Of a stretch of DNA of 64,000 nucleotides, positions 60,006 through 64,000 are shown piece after piece (positions within the stretch are counted from its first letter, which is position 1; each line of letters opens with the position of its first letter). The DNA is from Gemmatimonadaceae bacterium (GTDB taxonomy: Bacteria > Gemmatimonadota > Gemmatimonadetes > Gemmatimonadales > Gemmatimonadaceae), in NCBI GenBank assembly GCA_025358925.1, contig JANYHT010000033.1, positions 141,571 to 205,570 of the forward strand, written 5' to 3'. The translations under genes and the position numbers were made by a program. Under the pieces are notes generated by a model. It did no database searches and was not told where the DNA came from. It worked only from the letters and a program-made list of their open reading frames with translations.

Positions 60006-61735
60006 CCGATCACCACAGTCGCCGCAACTTCATGGGACTTTCGGCCGCCGGTGTGGCCGGCGTGCTCACGCCATCGTGGCTTCGCAGTGCGCAAACGAAC
60101 AACTTCGCTTTAGCGTCTGCGCGCACTCCAGACGCCGACCTCGTGGTGTATAACGCCAAGGTGTACACGGTCGATGCAACGACACCGCGCGTTGAAGCTT
60201 TCGCGATTAAAGGCGGACGCTTCATTGCCTGCGGACGTACGGTCGACATCAAAGGTCTGACCGGCAAAGGGACGCAGACATTTGATGCAAAGCAGATGAC
60301 CATCGTGCCGGGCTTTGTCGACTGCCACAATCACGCCGACGGGACCACGCTGCTGTACGAAGTGTTGGTGGGCAATCCATTCGAGGTCGAATTTGTGACC
60401 ATCGCGAGCATCGTCGAAAAGCTTCGAGTGAAAGCACGGGAGACGCCAGCAGGCACGTGGGTTGAAGGTTATTTCCATGATGATACGAAGCTCAAGGACA
60501 AGCGACCGCTGAACCGGCACGATCTTGATTTGGTCTCGACCGAACACCCGGTAGTGGTGCAGCATCGCGGTGGGCACACATCGTTTTATAACAGCAAGGC
60601 GCTCGAACTCGCGCACATCACGAAAGACACACCAAATCCGCTCGGCGGCACGTTCGACCGCGGCGCAAATGGCGACCTAAACGGGCGCGTCACTGACAAT
60701 GCGCGAGGCGTGATCAACAGTGCTGGGCGACGACCCTCATTCACTGCAGAACAGCGTGCGCAACGTGAGCGCGACGGACTTGCTCATATTTCGAAGCAAT
60801 TTGTGCGATATGGTCTCACCAGCGTGCATCACGAAGGCGGCGATTTTTCTGCATTGCAGGACGTGCGTGCGCGCGGCGACTTGCGGCATCGTGTCAGTTA
60901 CGAGGCCAGCGGTCGCATGCTGGAATCGATGATCACTGGCGGCATCAAGTCCGGCTTTGGTGATGAATGGATCAAGCTTGGCGCGACGTCCGAGCACACT
61001 GCCGACGGTTCGTTTTCCGAACGGACGATGGCACTGAGTACACCGTACCCTAACGTGCAGCCGCCGTACAAAGGCAACGTGACGGAAACGCAGGACGATC
61101 TCAACGCGTGGGTGGAACGCGTGCATCGCGCGGGCATTCAAGTCAATGTTCACGCGAACGGCGATGTGGCCATCGACATGTATCTCACGGCCTTCGAACG
61201 TGCGCAAAAGCTTGCACCTCGCGCGGACGCACGTCCCAAGATCACGCATTGCACTTTGATCAATGACGATCTCGTGCGACGCATCAAAGCTGTCGGTGCG
61301 GTGCCGGCCATGTTCACCACGTACGCTTACTACAACACCGACAAGTTTCCGTATTACGGTGCCGAGATGATGAAGCGGTGCATGGCGTATCGCACGCTGC
61401 TGGATGCGGGCGTCTCAGTGGCGGCGGGCTCCGATTTCAGTCCGGGGCCATTTGCGCCATTGATGGGCATGCAGGGGATGGTGACGCGCACTGGATGGGA
61501 CGGTACAACCTGGGGTGCCAATCAACGCATCAGTGTAGACGAGGCGCTTAAGGTGAACACCCTGAACGGCGCGTACGCGTCGCACGAAGAATCGCTCAAA
61601 GGATCGATCACTGAAGGAAAGCTGGCGGATTTTGTCGTCTTGGCGGACGACCCGCATACGGTTGCACAGGACAAGATCAAGGATATTCAGATTGTACGCA
61701 CAATTGTTGGTGGGGCCGTTGCGTATCAGGCGTGA
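60002..61735 (+). CDS. Tat-exported amidohydrolase (YtcJ-like)
   Basis: This 577-residue metal-dependent hydrolase has a Tat leader (SRRNFMGLSAAGVAG) and the amidohydrolase motifs FVDCHNHADGTT near 108, VNVHANGDVAIDMYLTAF, THCTLINDDLVRRI and AAGSDFSPGPFAPL, ending in GSITEGKLADFVVLADDP. This pattern is the YtcJ-like branch. The substrate is unknown. Its 3' end overlaps the convergent PIN toxin gene by ten bases. Confidence 0.92.
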   Translation: MTDHHSRRNFMGLSAAGVAGVLTPSWLRSAQTNNFALASARTPDADLVVYNAKVYTVDATTPRVEAFAIKGGRFIACGRTVDIKGLTGKGTQTFDAKQMTIVPGFVDCHNHADGTTLLYEVLVGNPFEVEFVTIASIVEKLRVKARETPAGTWVEGYFHDDTKLKDKRPLNRHDLDLVSTEHPVVVQHRGGHTSFYNSKALELAHITKDTPNPLGGTFDRGANGDLNGRVTDNARGVINSAGRRPSFTAEQRAQRERDGLAHISKQFVRYGLTSVHHEGGDFSALQDVRARGDLRHRVSYEASGRMLESMITGGIKSGFGDEWIKLGATSEHTADGSFSERTMALSTPYPNVQPPYKGNVTETQDDLNAWVERVHRAGIQVNVHANGDVAIDMYLTAFERAQKLAPRADARPKITHCTLINDDLVRRIKAVGAVPAMFTTYAYYNTDKFPYYGAEMMKRCMAYRTLLDAGVSVAAGSDFSPGPFAPLMGMQGMVTRTGWDGTTWGANQRISVDEALKVNTLNGAYASHEESLKGSITEGKLADFVVLADDPHTVAQDKIKDIQIVRTIVGGAVAYQA

Positions 61736-62154
61736 GGAGTTAGGCCAACAACTTCAAGGCCGAGCGCGCGTGATGCGGTGCCGAGCGCCTTGTCGTGCGT
61801 TGCCATCACGATGGCGCGTTGACCCTGCGATCGCCACGCAAGTGCAGTCGCGAGGTGAATGGCGTCCAGCGTGCCGAGTGGTGTGGCAAATGATTCTGAT
61901 GCACGTTGCAGCACGGACCGCGACACGTCGACGATTTCCACCGCCTCGAGCAAGCGGTACACGCCGGCCCGACGTACCGCCAAATCGTTGATCGTCAGCA
62001 ACCCCTGACGTTCAAGCCGGTCCAGCGTGCGCAGACATTCGACTTCTGTCAGTGCACTGGCGACAGCCTGCGACACCGTCGGCCATTCCGCAAGTTGGTG
62101 CGGCTCCCCCAACACGAGACGAAGTACGATCGAGGCGTCGAGATACGCAATCAT
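61726..62154 (-). CDS. PIN-domain toxin (VapC-like)
   Basis: This 142-residue PIN-domain protein is probably an RNase toxin. The acidic residues of the family are visible: AYLDASIVLRLVLGE near the start, ALTEVECLRTL, TLDAIHLATAL and VMATHDKALG. Its start overlaps the antitoxin stop by four bases (ATGA), as in type II pairs. Its 3' end overlaps the amidohydrolase gene by ten bases on the other strand. Confidence 0.9.
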   Translation of the reverse strand: MIAYLDASIVLRLVLGEPHQLAEWPTVSQAVASALTEVECLRTLDRLERQGLLTINDLAVRRAGVYRLLEAVEIVDVSRSVLQRASESFATPLGTLDAIHLATALAWRSQGQRAIVMATHDKALGTASRALGLEVVGLTPHA

Positions 62155-62426
62155 CGCCCGCTCTGCCGCTCCTCAAGCAACGCTGCGAGACTGTCAATGT
62201 GTCGACCAAGTGGCGGCGGTAACACCACCTCGCGCAAGCCGTGCAGTGGTTTGCGAACGCGCAGCGCTTCATCGTCGGTGTCGTACGGTATAAGGCGCGC
62301 AACTGGAGTGTCGCGATCGCACACGGTGACCGTGTGCCCCGCGCGCACGATGCGTAGGAACTCGCTGAGACGTGCTTTTAGTTCAGCGACACGAACGGAT
62401 TTCTCTTTCTTTTTTATCATGGTCAT
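62151..62426 (-). CDS. Phd/YefM-type antitoxin
   Basis: This 91-residue protein has the Phd/YefM DNA-binding N-terminus KSVRVAELKARLSEFLRIVRAGHTVTVCDRDTPVARLIPYD, followed by a short unstructured tail that should neutralise the PIN toxin. The start at 62426 (or 62420) avoids the long upstream frame to 62534. GGTCA repeats run from its first codons upstream, a likely self-regulation site. Confidence 0.88.
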   Translation of the reverse strand: MTMIKKKEKSVRVAELKARLSEFLRIVRAGHTVTVCDRDTPVARLIPYDTDDEALRVRKPLHGLREVVLPPPLGRHIDSLAALLEERQSGR

Positions 62427-62455
62427 AATATGGTCATGACTGGTCACGTCGGTCA
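62421..62455. promoter_or_regulatory. Phased GGTCA direct repeats at the antitoxin start
   Basis: GGTCA occurs at 62421-62425, 62432-62436, 62442-62446 and 62451-62455, spaced 11, 10 and 9 bases start to start, about one DNA turn each. The array overlaps the start codon and upstream region of the antitoxin, where a Phd-type protein would bind to repress its own operon. Four direct repeats on one face of the helix suggest cooperative binding. Confidence 0.5.
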
Positions 62456-62558
62456 ACCGTGCAGATTCAGTATGCGGCCACCTCGACGTCCGTTTGAGAA
62501 AAATCATTGTCGGCGCTGCCATGATGGCGTTCATCAGAGCCGCGCGGATTCCGATCGC

Positions 62559-62840
62559 TTACCTTAGTACATCTTGTGCGTCGTGGCCGATGATCTCATC
62601 TGCAGAGCGACCATCCCGATCAGGCTGTTCACGTAAAAACATTTGCAGTTCCGCGATTTCTTCCGCGATTTCTTCGCGACGCCTCGAACGCTCAGCAACT
62701 CGCGCACTCGGCAGCGAGTGCGAAAGGTCAGCGCGAACGGCATCCTCAAGCAACTGTGTCAAACTGCGCCCCGTGAGTCGCGCCCGTTCCTTGGCGGTTT
62801 CCAACAAATCATCCGGGAGGCGCACCGTTGTTCGTATCAT
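62559..62840 (-). CDS. Ribbon-helix-helix antitoxin (VapB-like), without its own toxin
   Basis: This 93-residue protein starts with a ribbon-helix-helix DNA-binding domain (MIRTTVRLPDDLLETAKERARLTGRSLTQLLEDAVRADL). A charged region follows, and it ends with DGRSADEIIGHDAQDVLR, a tail typical of VapB-type antitoxins that is used to bind a PIN toxin. The gene next to it on the same strand is a Phd antitoxin, after 132 bases, and no PIN gene of its own is present. It could be orphaned or work with the nearby toxin. Confidence 0.85.
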   Translation of the reverse strand: MIRTTVRLPDDLLETAKERARLTGRSLTQLLEDAVRADLSHSLPSARVAERSRRREEIAEEIAELQMFLREQPDRDGRSADEIIGHDAQDVLR

Positions 62841-62884
62841 ATGTCTAAAATGTCACTGACATATCGTATGTCAATACAGCCCGC

Positions 62885-63589
62885 CTACTGACCGCACGCT
62901 TTCAAAAACCCATCCACGGCCGGAGGTCCCGAGCCTGCACCCTCGTCGTGCTTGAAGTACACGAATGCCTCACTCCACGGCAGCTCACCAATTCGTTTTG
63001 CCCACACATCCAACCCCGCTGCGTCGTAGTCAAACCGATGCAGCCGCACGTATCCCCACGTCGCCGTTGCCACGATCGGTGATGCAAACTCCGGCTGATC
63101 AATGATGCACAGCGGAATATCTCGCGCACGCAACGCATCAAACACATCGTCGGTAAACCACGTTTCGTGTCGAAACTCAATCGTGTAGCGACGGTCCGCG
63201 GGCAGCATCTCCAAAAACACACGCAACCGATCGATATCCTTTTTCAAATTGGGCGGCAATTGAAATAGAATCGGTCCAAGTTTCGCGCCAAGTGACAGGG
63301 TGTTCTTCAACAAAAACTCAAGCGCACTCGCACACTCCGGTTTTAGTCGCGCATAATGCGTAATGCGTTGACTGGCCTTAATCGCAAACGTGAATGCGTC
63401 GGGCACCTGCGCCGCCCACTCCTCCAAAACATGTTCTTTTGGCAGTCGATAAAACGAGTTGTTGATCTCGACCGTCGCAAATTTCGATGCATAGTAGCCG
63501 AGCATCGCGTCGTTGTGGAGGTCGTCGGGATAGAACGTGCCTTTCCATTCTTTGAATGCGTAGCCACTTGTGCCAGCGAGCAATTTCAC
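62885..63589 (-). CDS. DUF72 protein
   Basis: This 234-residue protein is a DUF72 TIM-barrel: LLAGTSGYAFKEWKGTFYP at the start, YYASKFATVEINNSFYRLP, FTFAIKASQRITHYARL, GPILFQLPPNLKKD and IEFRHETWF, with VRLHR near the end. The function of the family is not known. Its ATG overlaps the stop of the Ku gene, so the two are probably one transcript. Confidence 0.92.
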   Translation of the reverse strand: MKLLAGTSGYAFKEWKGTFYPDDLHNDAMLGYYASKFATVEINNSFYRLPKEHVLEEWAAQVPDAFTFAIKASQRITHYARLKPECASALEFLLKNTLSLGAKLGPILFQLPPNLKKDIDRLRVFLEMLPADRRYTIEFRHETWFTDDVFDALRARDIPLCIIDQPEFASPIVATATWGYVRLHRFDYDAAGLDVWAKRIGELPWSEAFVYFKHDEGAGSGPPAVDGFLKACGQ

Positions 63590-64000
63590 GATGCTTTCCG
63601 CTTGCGCTTCGACGCCTCTGTATCAGCCGCTGGCGCAGCGAGGCTGGCTTTCAGCGCTTCCATAAGGTCGAGAATTTTTGTGGCACCTTCGGGCTTCGCG
63701 TCGGATGTGATGTCTTGACCGTCCACCTTCCGTTGAATGGTTTCCATCACGCGTTCGCGCACAGTGTCCTTGTACTTTTCCGGATCAAACGTTTCGCTCG
63801 CCGTCTGCGCAATGAGCTGTTTCGCCATCGCGAGTTCCATCGGCTTGATGTCGCCAGCGGGAATGGTGACTTCGGTAGTGGCGCGTATTTCGTCAGCGTA
63901 GTGCAACTGCTCCATCACGATCACCCCATTTGAAGGGCGCAGTAACACGAGGTATTGCGAACCGCGCGCAGCATATTGACCAAGCGCCGCGAGTCCCGTC
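63586..64000 (-). CDS. Ku protein, 3' part (runs off the window)
   Basis: The last 415 bases encode the C-terminal 137 or so residues of bacterial Ku, the DNA-end-binding protein of non-homologous end joining. Visible are the core end LAALGQYAARGSQYLVLLRPSNGVIVMEQLHYADEIR, the minimal C-terminal region KPMELAMAKQLIAQTASETFDPEKYKDTVRERVMETI and a lysine/arginine tail (EASKRKRKAS). The N-terminal two thirds lie beyond position 64000. A LigD partner is not in the window. Confidence 0.9.
   Translation of the reverse strand, partial: TGLAALGQYAARGSQYLVLLRPSNGVIVMEQLHYADEIRATTEVTIPAGDIKPMELAMAKQLIAQTASETFDPEKYKDTVRERVMETIQRKVDGQDITSDAKPEGATKILDLMEALKASLAAPAADTEASKRKRKAS

Noticed and set aside
62421..62455. 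Replication iterons or a CRISPR fragment
   Set aside because: Only four 5-base repeats at an antitoxin start, with no replication gene or longer repeat; operator is the simpler reading.

Overview
The window is 64 kb of gene-dense bacterial chromosome with about 60 protein genes and no rRNA or tRNA gene that I can see. The gene content fits a heterotrophic, aerobic, diderm soil or freshwater bacterium. It includes TolC-type outer-membrane channels, Tat-exported enzymes, M56/BlaI pairs, a large PD40-repeat amidohydrolase, DinB proteins and small conserved membrane proteins. This combination is most like Gemmatimonadota, but that assignment is an inference from gene content and there is no marker gene to prove it.

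Positions 1-24000 form a metal and redox block. A BlaI repressor and M56 peptidase pair diverges from a lipoprotein TolC channel, a Tat-exported multicopper oxidase and a small SnoaL-like protein. Acetate kinase and phosphoketolase follow (a phosphate-acetyl shunt), then a FixJ-type regulator. On the other strand lie a CopB-type P-type ATPase with an unusual CPD metal motif and a polyphosphate kinase 2. Then come two small DUF2933/DUF5676 membrane proteins and an MFS exporter. The block ends with two minus-strand runs. One holds a Rieske protein, a cytochrome b fused to cytochrome c, a single-heme cytochrome fused to a predicted outer-membrane barrel (Cyc2-like), and a small cytochrome c. Upstream of it lies a complete CusA/CusB/TolC copper-efflux system. 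The electron-transfer run is the best candidate for an undescribed system: a possible route from the cell surface to the quinone pool, embedded in copper resistance.

Positions 24000-45000 are more mixed. They hold a PaaK-like ligase with a membrane protein, a GH144-like glucanase and a lycopene-cyclase-domain protein. Next are a DUF4198 protein divergent from a sialidase-like/TlpA pair, a GDCCVxC protein divergent from a Met-rich DUF305 lipoprotein, a type I-alpha glutamine synthetase and a Tat-exported superoxide dismutase. A second P-type ATPase lies downstream of a possible sigma-54 promoter and has the metal-site motif SPA, with no cysteine. The region ends with a methyltransferase, a DinB protein and a 1184-residue amidohydrolase.

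Positions 45071-55182 look like one tightly packed plus-strand operon of ten genes, most of them overlapping by a few bases. It runs from a MoaB-like protein to a UvrD-type helicase with a DEDDh exonuclease inserted in its 2B region. A roughly 800-base gap follows, carrying a 153-bp inverted-repeat element and a second copy of a 66-bp dispersed repeat. The last part holds a TPR lipoprotein, an AdaA-like regulator, a DUF2779 double-nuclease protein and a Tat-exported amidohydrolase. It ends with a Phd/PIN toxin-antitoxin pair with phased GGTCA repeats, an orphan ribbon-helix-helix antitoxin, a DUF72 protein and the 3' part of a Ku gene that runs off the window.
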